In this document: piece by piece, positions 9,502 through 17,919 of the stretch
Numbering within the stretch: position 1 is the stretch's first letter
Layout: every line of letters starts with the position of its first letter
Notes under the pieces: model-generated
The model's input: the letters and a program-made list of their open reading frames with translations, nothing else
What the model was told of the DNA's origin: nothing
Databases searched by the model: none
Program-made: the position numbers and the translations under genes
Assembly: GCF_001011155.1 (NCBI RefSeq)
Contig: NZ_CP011479.1
Span: 3,614,501-3,678,500, forward strand
DNA length: 64,000 bases
Reading direction: 5' to 3'
Source: Hoeflea sp. IMCC20628
Lineage (GTDB): Bacteria; Pseudomonadota; Alphaproteobacteria; Rhizobiales; Rhizobiaceae

Positions 9502-10770
9502 TCAGCTCCCCTGGCCCTCAACGAGAATTTCGATGCGCCGATTGACCTCCGAGAATGGATTTTCGGGGTCCTTGAGGCGCCGATCGGCGAAACCTGACAC
9601 CTGAAAGATGCGATCCTCCAGAACACCGCCTCGAACCAGCATGAAAAGGGCTGAATGGGCACGCGCCATCGACAGACGCCAATTGTCGTCATTGCCCAAC
9701 GCGAACGGCCGTGCGTCGGTGTGACCGCGAATGGCGATCGCGCCGGGACGTTCGGCGAGTATCTGTCCGATCTTCTCCATGGCCACGACCAGATCGCGCG
9801 CCGGCACTGCCGATCCGACATTGAACATTCCGAAATCAAGCTGGTCGGTGATCGACACCAGCAAACCGCCTTCAGCCGGAGTCACTGTGAGCCCTTCGGC
9901 AAGCTTGCCGACTGCGCCACCGAGCGCCTTGGCGATTTGGTCCTTGAGAACATCAGCTTCGGCTTCGGCCTCTGCACGTTTGGCAGAAGCCTGTTCTGCA
10001 GACAGCCCGCCAGTGCCATTTTCACCAGGCGTCTGAGCGGACTGACTCCCCATGGGACCGGCTTCGGGGTTGCCATCCTGGCCGGGTGTCACCCGGTTAC
10101 CCAGTTCGTCAATGGCGTCAGTTGGCGTCAGGTTTTCCTGGACCCGCTCGGCCTTGACCATGGACTGGCTTTCTCGCAACGATACGCGCTGCTCTTCGAT
10201 TTGCTTGGACCAGAAATCGGGATCAAACGGGTCGCGATAGGCCTCGCCGCCGCTGGCCCCGGTCGCCGGGCCGGACTGCGCCGCGCCGCCATCCCCTTTT
10301 GAGGACGTATTGGTCTGGGTTCCTGTTTCCAGGGCAATTTCCGCCAGAACAGAATAGGGATTTTCAAAGTAATCGGCTTCCGAATAGGACTCTTTTTCAC
10401 CGATCGTGGTGTTGTCCTTTTCGCCGGTCTCCCCAGCCTGGCCGTTACTGGTGACATCCCCGTCGGCTTCGGATTTTGGCGCGCTGGATTCTCCTTCAGC
10501 GCTGTTTCCAACTTCCTTGATACCGCGATCGGTTGGCCGTTCGTCTACCAATGTGATTGGATTGAAGTAGCTTGCGACCGCCGCCTTGGTTTCTTCATTG
10601 GCCGCGTTGACCAGCCACATCACCAAAAAGAACGCCATCATGGCTGTCATGAAATCGGCGTAGGCAATTTTCCACGCTCCGCCATGGGCGCCATCATGAT
10701 CGCCGCCGTGGCGCCGCTTGACAATGATGATTTCGTTCTTGCCCTGGTGCGTGGATGAACCGTCACTCAT
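9502..10770 (-). CDS. motB: Flagellar stator protein MotB
   Basis: 422 residues from the ATG at 10770, which overlaps the preceding gene's stop as ATGA; an in-frame start 30 nt upstream is less likely. One membrane segment (WKIAYADFMTAMMAFFLVMW) carries the proton-path Asp39. The C-terminal third is an OmpA-like peptidoglycan-binding domain (GAIAIRGHTDARPF and VNRRIEILV). The linker between (about 75-290) is long, acidic and Gly/Ser-rich, as in rhizobia where MotC interacts. With MotA (26523-27401) it forms the stator. Confidence 0.94.
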   Translation of the reverse strand: MSDGSSTHQGKNEIIIVKRRHGGDHDGAHGGAWKIAYADFMTAMMAFFLVMWLVNAANEETKAAVASYFNPITLVDERPTDRGIKEVGNSAEGESSAPKSEADGDVTSNGQAGETGEKDNTTIGEKESYSEADYFENPYSVLAEIALETGTQTNTSSKGDGGAAQSGPATGASGGEAYRDPFDPDFWSKQIEEQRVSLRESQSMVKAERVQENLTPTDAIDELGNRVTPGQDGNPEAGPMGSQSAQTPGENGTGGLSAEQASAKRAEAEAEADVLKDQIAKALGGAVGKLAEGLTVTPAEGGLLVSITDQLDFGMFNVGSAVPARDLVVAMEKIGQILAERPGAIAIRGHTDARPFALGNDDNWRLSMARAHSALFMLVRGGVLEDRIFQVSGFADRRLKDPENPFSEVNRRIEILVEGQGS

Positions 10771-11387
10771 GCCGGGTTCTCCACCAGGACTTTTGTCCAT
10801 TCCGATATCCGGCTTACAAAGCGGGTCCGGTCAACTTCGATTTCAACATCGACGCCGTCCGCTTCACCAACGACCAGCCTGTCGGCATCCGGGCCGATGA
10901 TTTGGCGCAAGGCCTGGATGACGCCTTCCGGTCCGGATACCGAAATCCGTGTGGCGTTATCCAGCTCCAGGATTGTCCGGATCTCGTCTGCAAGACCTGC
11001 GATGATCCGCGTCCGAATGGCATCATCGATCAACGGCGCCAAAACGGCTTCGACATCACCGGCAATCAGCCCGGCGATGTCGGCGCTTCGAGCGGCAATT
11101 GCTTCAGGTATGGTCTGCGCGGCAAGCATTTCCAGCTCTGCCTTGACCGTGGCAAGCTCCTCGGCGTGGCGGTTCTGCGCGGCCTGCAGGTCGAGTTCAT
11201 GCTGTTGGCTCATCTCGGCTCTGGCTGCGGCTTCGCCTTCCGCCCGAGCTTGCGCGCGTATGGCCGCGATATCGATCTCCGGCTCCGGCTTGGCTTCGGG
11301 TGCCACATGGTGAGATCGAGACGCATGGAGAACCTTGATGCCGGGCACTTCGAAGTCCGGGAGAAACCGGGCGAGACTGGCCGTCAT
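10767..11387 (-). CDS. FliH-like flagellar export protein
   Basis: 206 residues from the ATG at 11387, chosen for the GGAGA ribosome site 7 nt upstream; the open frame extends 81 nt further but that extension has no good start. After a short N-terminus it has an Ala/Glu-rich helix (IRAQARAEGEAAARAEMSQQ, then HAEELATVKAELEML) and a globular C-terminus ending VDRTRFVSRISEWTKVLVEN. This layout resembles FliH, the regulator of the FliI ATPase, and no other fliH is seen in the window although fliI is present. The similarity is in architecture, not a clear motif. It overlaps motB by 4 nt. Confidence 0.6.
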   Translation of the reverse strand: MTASLARFLPDFEVPGIKVLHASRSHHVAPEAKPEPEIDIAAIRAQARAEGEAAARAEMSQQHELDLQAAQNRHAEELATVKAELEMLAAQTIPEAIAARSADIAGLIAGDVEAVLAPLIDDAIRTRIIAGLADEIRTILELDNATRISVSGPEGVIQALRQIIGPDADRLVVGEADGVDVEIEVDRTRFVSRISEWTKVLVENPA

Positions 11388-11579
11388 GATTGTCTCCGAT
11401 TGATCTCGGTAGCTGGCAATGAGCAGTTCAATTTCTTTCCCTTCGAAAGGCGAAAGCAGGGACGGCAAAGCTGCAGCGCGCCGTCGTGCTCCGGCGAAAC
11501 CTAGAGAGCAAAACTTGTGTGAGCATGAACGATGGCCAAATCAGCCCTATTGGCACCAATACCGTGTGACCAAATAGCC

Positions 11580-11617
11580 GCTGGACCGCACCAAGGGCAA
11601 TGTTGGTGCGGTCCAGC
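11580..11617 (-). terminator. Perfect 14-bp hairpin downstream of flagellin 1
   Basis: A perfect inverted repeat, arms 11580-11593 (GCTGGACCGCACCA) and 11604-11617, with a 10-nt loop. It lies 79 nt after the stop of the first flagellin in the direction of transcription, where the other flagellins also have hairpins. It lacks a following U run, so it could stabilise the mRNA 3' end or be an operator instead. The rest of 11388-11695 shows no convincing gene. Confidence 0.55.
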
Positions 11618-11695
11618 TGATCCACCATGACCGATGACCGGCGGCACAGCAGAATTCGATATGTCTGTCCGCTCACCAAGGGAGCGAGCCCCGGC

Positions 11696-12673
11696 TTACT
11701 GCTGGAAGAGCGACAGGATGTTTTGTGAATTCGAGTTCGCGATCGAGAGGGACTGAATGCCCAGCTGTTGCTGCGTTTGCAACGCTTTCAGCCTGGTCGA
11801 TTCTTCATTCATGTCGGCATCAACCAGTCTGCCCACACCCTTGTCGATCGAATCCATCAGATTGGCGACAAAATCTTCCTGCATCGAGACGCGCTTGTTG
11901 ATCGCACCCAGGTTGGAAGCCGCATCTGTCATCTGGCTGAGAATGGAATCAACCACCCGAACCATGTCATCGACCTCAGCATCGGTTGTTACTGCCGTCA
12001 GCGTGATTGCCGCGCCGGAAGCTGTAGTGCCCGTCGTGGACCCTGTGTCGATCAGAAAGTAGTTACGCGCAGTGGTCGTGGCCGCGTCCGGGTCGAGCGC
12101 ATTGGCGTCGATATCCTTGGTCAGAATACCAAGGCTCTCATTTTTTTCACCGATCATTGTGATGCTGGTGACACTGACATCCAGCGTGGTGATCGTCACC
12201 AGGCCATTGACGTCGCGGTTGAAGCCGCCGACGATTGATTTGGTGCCTGCTGCCGCAGTGGACGAGTTGTTGAGCCAGTTTTCGCCGGAGAACGAAGCCG
12301 ATTCGGAAATTGACTGAAGCTGGTTCTTGAGCTCGGTAAGTTCCTTGTCGATCTTGGTCTTGTCAACGCCAGGTTCGCGGGCCGCCACGAGCTTGGCCTT
12401 GATTTCAGAGATCACGTCAATGGAACTGTTCATCGCGGTATAGGCGATGTCCACCTTTGCAGCTCCAAGTCCGAGAGCGTCTTTCACGGTGGAAAGCGCC
12501 TTGTTGTCGGATCGCATGGTCGTTGCGATCGACCAGTAAGCCGCGTTGTCGCCGGCGCTGCCGACACGAAGGCCCGAAGACACCCGCGCCTGCGTCGTTT
12601 CCATGTCGGTGTTGATCGTCCGAAGTGTTTGCAGAGCAGCCATTGCGGCTGCGTTGGTCATAATGCTGGTCAT
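11696..12673 (-). CDS. fla: Flagellin 1
   Basis: 325 residues. N-terminal D0/D1 (MTSIMTNAAAMAALQTLRTI; SSGLRVGSAGDNAAYWSIA) and C-terminal D1/D0 (STRLKALQTQQQLGIQSLSI, then NSQNILSLFQQ) are typical of rhizobial flagellins; only a small domain lies between, so subunits are compact. It is the most diverged of the four copies (SSIDVISEIKAKL, VTSITMIGEKNESL) and ends in two Gln instead of Arg. It has its own leader and a downstream hairpin, so it is probably transcribed alone. It is exported through the flagellar apparatus and forms the filament. Confidence 0.95.
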   Translation of the reverse strand: MTSIMTNAAAMAALQTLRTINTDMETTQARVSSGLRVGSAGDNAAYWSIATTMRSDNKALSTVKDALGLGAAKVDIAYTAMNSSIDVISEIKAKLVAAREPGVDKTKIDKELTELKNQLQSISESASFSGENWLNNSSTAAAGTKSIVGGFNRDVNGLVTITTLDVSVTSITMIGEKNESLGILTKDIDANALDPDAATTTARNYFLIDTGSTTGTTASGAAITLTAVTTDAEVDDMVRVVDSILSQMTDAASNLGAINKRVSMQEDFVANLMDSIDKGVGRLVDADMNEESTRLKALQTQQQLGIQSLSIANSNSQNILSLFQQ

Positions 12674-12850
12674 AATAAATGCCCCATAAATTGCCCAGGG
12701 ACATACCGGCCTGTTTTTTCCGGTTACGGTGATCTTGCATCATGCAACCCGGAGCAGACATTGCCCATGCGTTCCGGTTCACCGTTGGTAACTAAGAGGT
12801 AAACGTTTATGGTTAACCAACAGTTAACTCAACCCCTTGTTAACCGAATG
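12674..12850 (-). promoter_or_regulatory. Promoter and structured leader of flagellin 1
   Basis: The mRNA-sense leader contains a hairpin with arms ACCGG and CCGGT (plus strand 12705-12709 and 12720-12724), followed by ATGTCCC, a block shared by all four flagellin leaders. Just upstream is a TTGCATGATGCAA palindrome (about 12736-12749). Further out, about 12790-12845, are several TTAAC/GTTAAC repeats and A/T-rich sequence likely to contain the promoter. A GGGG ribosome site precedes the start. Confidence 0.5.
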
Positions 12851-12904
12851 GGGCCAGAACCGGCAGATAGAGTCAGTGTACGACGCATTGAACAGGACGC
12901 ATTT

Positions 12905-12949
12905 GAACGCAAACAGGCCGCATCGTTTCCGATGCGGCCTGTTTGCGTC
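12905..12949. terminator. Bidirectional hairpin terminator after flagellin 2
   Basis: Long inverted repeat around GCAAACAGGCCGCATCG with a GAAA loop on the minus strand (TTTC on the plus strand), about 18 paired bases, ending in a TTTGCGTT-type tract. It lies 47 nt after the flagellin 2 stop and upstream of the flagellin 1 promoter, so it separates the two units. Confidence 0.8.
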
Positions 12950-12995
12950 TGACTGGGCCGGAACCACCCGAAGGCGGCTCCGAATCAGTCCCATC

Positions 12996-13967
12996 TTAAC
13001 GGAAGAGCGACAGGATGTTTTCCGAGTTCGAATTGGCGATCGACAGTGACTGAATGCCGAGCTGCTGCTGGGTCTGCAGGGCTTTGAGCCGGGTCGATTC
13101 CTCGTTCATATCCGCATCCACCAGACGCCCGACACCTTTGTCGATGGAGTCCATCAGATTGGCGACGAAATCCTCCTGCATGGAAACCCGGCTGTTGACC
13201 GCACCAAGGTTGGAAGCGGCGTCGGTCATCTGGGTGAACATCGAGTCCACCACACGGATCATGTCCTCGACCTCAGCGTCGGTCGTGGCGGCAGTCAGAG
13301 CGATTGCCGTGCCCGCTGCCGAAGTGCCTGTGGTCGAACCTGTGTCGATCAGGAAGTAGTCCCGAGCGGTACCGGTAGCATTCGCATCCAGCGCATCAGC
13401 ATCGATATCCTTGGTCAGAATACCAAGGCTCTCGTTGGCAGCACCGATCAGCGTCGTTGACGTAGTGTTGACATCAAGCGTCGTGATGCTCACCAAACCG
13501 GCGGAATCCCGGTTGAAACCGCCAACGATGTTCTTGGTGCCGGCGGCAGCCGTGGTGGTGTTGTTGAGCCAGTTTTCACCGGAGAACGAAGCCGATTCAG
13601 CAATGGAAACCAGCTGGTTCTTGAGCTCGGTGAGCTCCTTGTCGATCTTGGTCTTGTCGACGCCAGGCTCGCGGGCAGCTACCAGCTTTGCCTTTATTTC
13701 GGAAACCACGTCGATGGCGGATTCCATACCGGTATAGGCAACGTCGACCTTCGCAGCGCCGAGGCCAAGGGCATCCTTGACTGTCGACAACGCCTTGTTG
13801 TCGGAGCGCATGGTGGTTGCAATAGACCAATAGGCGGAGTTGTCGGCCGCACTCTCAACACGATAACCTGACGAAACACGATCCTGCGTCATTTCCATGT
13901 CGGAATTGATCGAACGAAGCGTCTGCAGTGCGGACATCGCGGCGGAGTTAGTCATAATACTTGTCAT
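12996..13967 (-). CDS. fla: Flagellin 2
   Basis: 323 residues with the same short flagellin architecture as its neighbours. It shares most of its sequence, and its leader and spacer, with flagellin 3, showing a recent tandem duplication of a unit of about 1.24 kb. Distinctive residues lie in the central region (TTSTTLIGAANESLGI, DALDANATGTARDYFL). The terminal motif SRVSMQEDFVANLMDSIDKG resembles flagellins 1 and 4 more than flagellin 3. It is flanked by its own leader and terminator. Confidence 0.95.
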   Translation of the reverse strand: MTSIMTNSAAMSALQTLRSINSDMEMTQDRVSSGYRVESAADNSAYWSIATTMRSDNKALSTVKDALGLGAAKVDVAYTGMESAIDVVSEIKAKLVAAREPGVDKTKIDKELTELKNQLVSIAESASFSGENWLNNTTTAAAGTKNIVGGFNRDSAGLVSITTLDVNTTSTTLIGAANESLGILTKDIDADALDANATGTARDYFLIDTGSTTGTSAAGTAIALTAATTDAEVEDMIRVVDSMFTQMTDAASNLGAVNSRVSMQEDFVANLMDSIDKGVGRLVDADMNEESTRLKALQTQQQLGIQSLSIANSNSENILSLFR

Positions 13968-14150
13968 GGTGGTGTCCCTTTAGACAGCGATACATGGGAC
14001 ATACCGGACTTGGACACCGGCAATGACAGCAAGGCTTCATACCCGTCGCCACCGGTTTCCTCCGATCAACGACCCGTCATTCATTGACGCCAACATGAAC
14101 GGTTAGGGTTACGGAAGGTTTAACTGGCGGGTGATCGCTTTAACAAATTC
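13968..14150 (-). promoter_or_regulatory. Leader and promoter region of flagellin 2
   Basis: In mRNA sense it has CCGG...CCGG arms (plus strand 14002-14007 and 14017-14022) followed by ATGTCCC, and blocks AACCCTAAC and AATGACGGGTCGTTGATCGG shared nearly base for base with the flagellin 3 leader. A GGAC-type ribosome site is just before the start. Confidence 0.45.
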
Positions 14151-14165
14151 TCTCTCCGTAACAAA

Positions 14166-14199
14166 AACACGCCGGGGAGCAATCCCCGGCGTGTGATGT
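14166..14199 (-). terminator. Rho-independent terminator of flagellin 3
   Basis: Hairpin ACACGCCGGGG / CCCCGGCGTGT with a short loop, followed on the minus strand by TTTTTGTTA. It lies about 35 nt beyond the flagellin 3 stop. The same stem, with inverted loop, recurs after flagellin 4. Confidence 0.88.
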
Positions 14200-14232
14200 A
14201 GACCTGCTCTGAATTCAAGCCCGGCGCGTTCC

Positions 14233-15204
14233 TTAACGGAAGAGCGACAGGATGTTTTCCGAGTTCGAATTGGCGATTGACAGTGACTGGATGCCAAGCT
14301 GCTGCTGGGTCTGCAGAGCTTTCAAGCGGGTTGATTCCTCGTTCATATCCGCATCCACGAGACGCCCGATACCCTTGTCGAAGGAGTCCATCAAATTGGA
14401 GACGAAGTCTTCCTGCATCGAGATACGGCTGTTGACCGCACCAAGGTTGGCGGCTGCGTCCGTCATCTGGGTGAACATCGAGTCCACTGCACGGATCATG
14501 TCCTCGACTTGAGCGTCAGTCGTTGTTGCAGTCAGAGCAATAGCCGAACCAGAGGCGGTGGTACCGGTGGTCGATCCGGTGTCGATCAGGAAGTAGTTCC
14601 GAGCGGTACCGGTGCCATTTGCATCCAGCGCATCAGCATCGATATCCTTGGTCAAAATACCAAGGCTTTCGTTGCCAGCGCCGATCAATGTAGTTGTCGT
14701 AGTATTGACATCGAGCGTCGTGATGCTCACCAATCCACCTGAATCTCGGGTAAACCCGCCGACAATGTTCTTGGTGCCGGATGCAGCCGTGGTGGTGTTG
14801 TTGAGCCAGTTCTCACCGGAGAATGAAGCCGATTCAGCGATGGACACCAGCTGGTTCTTGAGCTCGGTGAGTTCCTTGTCGATCTTGGTCTTGTCGACAC
14901 CAGGCTCACGAGCAGCAACCAGCTTTGCCTTTATTTCGGAAACCACATCGAGGGCAGATTCCATACCGGTATAGGCAACGTCGACCTTTGCTGCGCCAAG
15001 GCCGAGAGCATCCTTGACTGTCGACAGGGCCTCGTTGTCGGAACGCATGGTGGTGGCAATCGACCAATAGGCGGCGTTGTCGGACGCATCCTCAACGCGG
15101 TAACCTGACGAAACACGGTTCTGCGTCGTTTCCATATCGGAATTGATCGAACGAAGAGTCTGCAATGCTGACATCGCGGCGGAGTTAGTCATAATACTTG
15201 TCAT
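14233..15204 (-). CDS. fla: Flagellin 3
   Basis: 323 residues, standard rhizobial flagellin. Its N-terminal half resembles flagellin 2 (SSGYRVEDASDNAAYWS), while the part from about 14395 to 14653 is almost identical in DNA to flagellin 4, with two mismatches seen in about 259 bp. The gene is therefore a mosaic of its two neighbours. Unique features are MDSFDKGIGRL near the C-terminus and TTTTTLIGAGNESL in the centre. Confidence 0.95.
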   Translation of the reverse strand: MTSIMTNSAAMSALQTLRSINSDMETTQNRVSSGYRVEDASDNAAYWSIATTMRSDNEALSTVKDALGLGAAKVDVAYTGMESALDVVSEIKAKLVAAREPGVDKTKIDKELTELKNQLVSIAESASFSGENWLNNTTTAASGTKNIVGGFTRDSGGLVSITTLDVNTTTTTLIGAGNESLGILTKDIDADALDANGTGTARNYFLIDTGSTTGTTASGSAIALTATTTDAQVEDMIRAVDSMFTQMTDAAANLGAVNSRISMQEDFVSNLMDSFDKGIGRLVDADMNEESTRLKALQTQQQLGIQSLSIANSNSENILSLFR

Positions 15205-15380
15205 GGTGGCGTCCCTTAAAACAGCGATACTTGGGACATGCCGGGCTTGTTTACCGGCAATGACGGCGAGACTTCATGCCCGTCGCTGCCGGTTTCCTCC
15301 GATCAACGACCCGTCATTCAATGACATCAGCATGAACTGTTAGGGTTACTGAAAGTTTAAGCGGTAAATCATCGCTTCAA
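15205..15380 (-). promoter_or_regulatory. Leader and promoter region of flagellin 3
   Basis: In mRNA sense the conserved hairpin has arms TGCCGG and CCGGCA (plus strand 15239-15244 and 15254-15259), then ATGTCCC. A larger stem is also possible between GACGG and CCGTC just upstream. Spacer blocks match those of flagellin 2. Confidence 0.5.
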
Positions 15381-15402
15381 CAATTTCTCTCTCCGAAACA
15401 AG

Positions 15403-15436
15403 AACACGCCGGGGATTGCTCCCCGGCGTGTGTTAT
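15403..15436 (-). terminator. Rho-independent terminator of flagellin 4
   Basis: Hairpin ACACGCCGGGG / CCCCGGCGTGT followed on the minus strand by TTCTTGTTT, about 35 nt after the flagellin 4 stop. It is a copy of the flagellin 3 terminator. Confidence 0.87.
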
Positions 15437-15469
15437 TGACCTGCTCTGAATTCGAGCCTGGCGCGTTCC

Positions 15470-16441
15470 TTAACGGAAGAGCGACAGGATGTTCTCAGAG
15501 CTGGAGTTGGCGATCGACAGTGACTGAATGCCGAGCTGCTGCTGGGTCTGCAGGGCTTTCAACCGGGTCGATTCCTCGTTCATGTCCGCATCCACCAGAC
15601 GACCGACACCCTTGTCGATGGAGTCGCGCAGATTGGAGACGAAGTCTTCCTGCATCGAGATACGGCTGTTGACCGCACCAAGGTTGGCGGCTGCGTCCGT
15701 CATCTGGGTGAACATCGAGTCCACTGCACGGATCATGTCCTCGACTTGAGCGTCAGTCGTTGTTGCAGTCAGAGCAATAGCCGAACCAGACGCGGTGGTG
15801 CCGGTGGTCGATCCGGTGTCGATCAGGAAGTAGTTCCGAGCGGTACCGGTGCCATTTGCATCCAGCGCATCAGCATCGATATCCTTGGTCAGGATACCCA
15901 GGCTTTCGTTGGCAGAACCGATCAGCGTCGTCGACGTGGTGTTGACATCAAGCGTCGTCAACTTCACCAGACCGCCGGAATCCCGGTTGAAGCCGCCGAC
16001 GATGTTCTTGGTGCCGGAAGCCGCTGTGGTGGTGTTGTTGAGCCAGTTTTCACCGGAGAACGAAGCTGATTCAGCAACCGACTGAAGCTGGTTCTTAAGC
16101 TCTGTCAGTTCCTTGTCGATCTTTGTCTTGTCAACGCCAGGCTCGCGGGCCGCAACCAGCTTTGCCTTGATTTCGGAAACCACATCAATGGCAGATTCCA
16201 TACCGGTATAGGCAACGTCGACCTTTGCTGCGCCGAGGCCGAGAGCGTCCTGCACAGTTGACAGCGCCTTGTTGTCCGAACGCATGGTGGTGGCGATGGA
16301 CCAGTAGGCGGAGTTATCGGCCGCAGAGCTGACCTTGTAGCCCGACGAAATGGCGGACTGAGTGGATTCCATGTCGGAATTGATTGAACGAAGAGTCTGC
16401 AGGGCAGACATCGCCGAAGCGTTTGTCATGATACTTGTCAT
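15470..16441 (-). CDS. fla: Flagellin 4
   Basis: 323 residues, first of the tandem array in transcription order. N-terminus MTSIMTNASAMSALQTLRSI with the variant STQSAISSGYKVSSAADNSA. From 15632 to 15890 its DNA is nearly identical to flagellin 3, while the flanking coding DNA differs at many sites. MRDSIDKG is replaced by LRDSIDKG. It has its own leader with the shared hairpin and a downstream terminator. Confidence 0.95.
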   Translation of the reverse strand: MTSIMTNASAMSALQTLRSINSDMESTQSAISSGYKVSSAADNSAYWSIATTMRSDNKALSTVQDALGLGAAKVDVAYTGMESAIDVVSEIKAKLVAAREPGVDKTKIDKELTELKNQLQSVAESASFSGENWLNNTTTAASGTKNIVGGFNRDSGGLVKLTTLDVNTTSTTLIGSANESLGILTKDIDADALDANGTGTARNYFLIDTGSTTGTTASGSAIALTATTTDAQVEDMIRAVDSMFTQMTDAAANLGAVNSRISMQEDFVSNLRDSIDKGVGRLVDADMNEESTRLKALQTQQQLGIQSLSIANSSSENILSLFR

Positions 16442-16630
16442 AGGTTAGTCCCTTGTGATTACGCAATACTAGAGAGGGACATACCGGGCTTACTGTTTTA
16501 CCGGTCACGGCGTTTCGGCATCATGCCTGTTGGAACCCGCCCGCACAACGAAGGGGTTCCGTCCCGTCGTGTTGGCAACATATTCCCAGTTCCGGCTTTC
16601 GAATATGTTAATCGACAGCGGAAATTTGAT
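16442..16630 (-). promoter_or_regulatory. Leader and promoter region of flagellin 4
   Basis: In mRNA sense, hairpin arms ACCGG and CCGGT (plus strand 16483-16487 and 16501-16505) followed by ATGTCCC; just upstream GGCATGATGCC. An A/T-rich stretch at about 16600-16650 likely holds the promoter. The hairpin is about 41 nt from the start, the longest of the four spacings. Confidence 0.48.
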
Positions 16631-16665
16631 TCAAATTAAGCATGGTTAACAGTGACTTAAGTCGT

Positions 16666-17403
16666 TCAGACGAAGGACCGAACGAGACTGCCCACGAGCA
16701 GATTCCAGCCATCGATCAAGACAAAAAACAATATCTTGAAGGGCAGCGATATGGCTGTGGGCGGGAGCATCATCATGCCCATGGACATGGTGATGGTGGC
16801 GACGACCAGGTCAATCACCAGAAATGGCAGAACCACCAGAAAGCCGATTTCAAAGCCGCGCCGGATTTCCGAGATCATGAAGGCAGGCACGAGCACCCGC
16901 AAATCGATCTTGCCTGCGGACTCGGTGGTTTGGCCCCGCTCGGTGGCGATATCGATAAACAGAGCGACATCCTTGGGCCGGGCGTTGGCCAGCATGAACT
17001 CCCGAAACGGATCGGCGATCAGCGGGATCGCTTCCTTTTCTGTGATCTGGTTTTCGAGAAGCGGGTTGATGCCCTTGTCCCATGCCTGGTCGAAGGTCGG
17101 GGCCATGACATAAAAGGTCATGAACAGAGCAAGACTGACCAGGATCATATTGGCGGGCGTCGTCGCCAAGCCCATGCCAGAGCGCAGGATCGCAAAAGCA
17201 ATGATGAAGCGCGGAAAACTGGTCACCATGATCAGGATTCCAGGCGCCACCGAGAGCACGGTCAGCAGACCGAAAGTCCGGATGATCCAGCTGGCGACAG
17301 ACCCGTCCACCGGCACTTGCAGCAGGCTCGGGTCGATTGCCTGACTGTGTGCCGCGGTTGCGAATGCCATCACGGCTGCAAAGACTGTGATAAATCGAAT
17401 CAT
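16666..17403 (-). CDS. fliP: Flagellar export gate protein FliP
   Basis: 245 residues: N-terminal signal-like segment (MIRFITVFAAVMAFATAAHS) and four membrane helices including FRFIIAFAILRSG-type segment SFPRFIIAFAILRSGMGLAT and the C-terminal pair SMGMMMLPPTAISLPFKILF. FliP forms the export gate with FliQ and FliR, which are not in this window. It is the last gene of the run flgB-flgC-fliE-flgG-flgA-flgI-motE-flgH-fliL-fliP and overlaps fliL by 4 nt. Confidence 0.95.
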   Translation of the reverse strand: MIRFITVFAAVMAFATAAHSQAIDPSLLQVPVDGSVASWIIRTFGLLTVLSVAPGILIMVTSFPRFIIAFAILRSGMGLATTPANMILVSLALFMTFYVMAPTFDQAWDKGINPLLENQITEKEAIPLIADPFREFMLANARPKDVALFIDIATERGQTTESAGKIDLRVLVPAFMISEIRRGFEIGFLVVLPFLVIDLVVATITMSMGMMMLPPTAISLPFKILFFVLIDGWNLLVGSLVRSFV

Positions 17404-17909
17404 TCGATTACAAAGGTCCTCAAGAGGATGTCGTTGACGCGGCCTTTCGAGCGTAGTCTCACACGTTCACCCAGGTCTTCACGCAAATACTGGAACCCGC
17501 GCGGCCCCTCAATCTGCTGAAGCGATACCGTCCGCAGATAGGCGAGAATATCCTGCTGGATCGCGTCGCCAATTTCATTGTCCGGTTCACCCTCGAAAAC
17601 AAGCGACACTTCGATTCGAATCCAGTTCTCGGACGGGTATGACAGGTTTGTGGTTATCGGCTCAAGCGGAAGAAGGTTTTCCCGCAGTTTGTTTTCGTCG
17701 TTCTCACCCTTCTTTTCCTCATCACCGGCGTGAGGAGCAGCAGCGGCTGTCTCCTCCGGCTCGGCCACCTGCGGTGCAAGGATATCGCCCAGCATCCAGC
17801 CGCCGCCTGCGGCGGCGAGGCTGAGAACGGCCACAATCGCAATGGTGACGATCAGGCCTTTCTTGGATTTGCCCTTTTCCCCATCGTCGTCGTCGTCGGT
17901 GTCAGCCAT
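17400..17909 (-). CDS. fliL: Flagellar basal body-associated protein FliL
   Basis: 169 residues: an acidic cytoplasmic start (MADTDDDDDGEKGKSKKG), one membrane helix (LIVTIAIVAVLSLAAAGGGW), and a periplasmic domain containing LEPITTNLSY and ending in LRTFVIE. FliL surrounds the stator and supports torque. It follows flgH by 10 nt and overlaps fliP by 4 nt. Confidence 0.93.
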   Translation of the reverse strand: MADTDDDDDGEKGKSKKGLIVTIAIVAVLSLAAAGGGWMLGDILAPQVAEPEETAAAAPHAGDEEKKGENDENKLRENLLPLEPITTNLSYPSENWIRIEVSLVFEGEPDNEIGDAIQQDILAYLRTVSLQQIEGPRGFQYLREDLGERVRLRSKGRVNDILLRTFVIE

Positions 17910-17919
17910 GATCAGCTCA

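Noticed and set aside
11428-11679. 83-codon open frame on the minus strand
   Set aside because: It covers the hairpin and intergenic region downstream of flagellin 1, lacks a ribosome site, and has no recognisable sequence.
12674-16665. Tandem flagellins as an IS-mediated array
   Set aside because: The repeated units of about 1.24 kb are explained by tandem duplication of gene plus leader; no transposase or terminal inverted repeats are seen.
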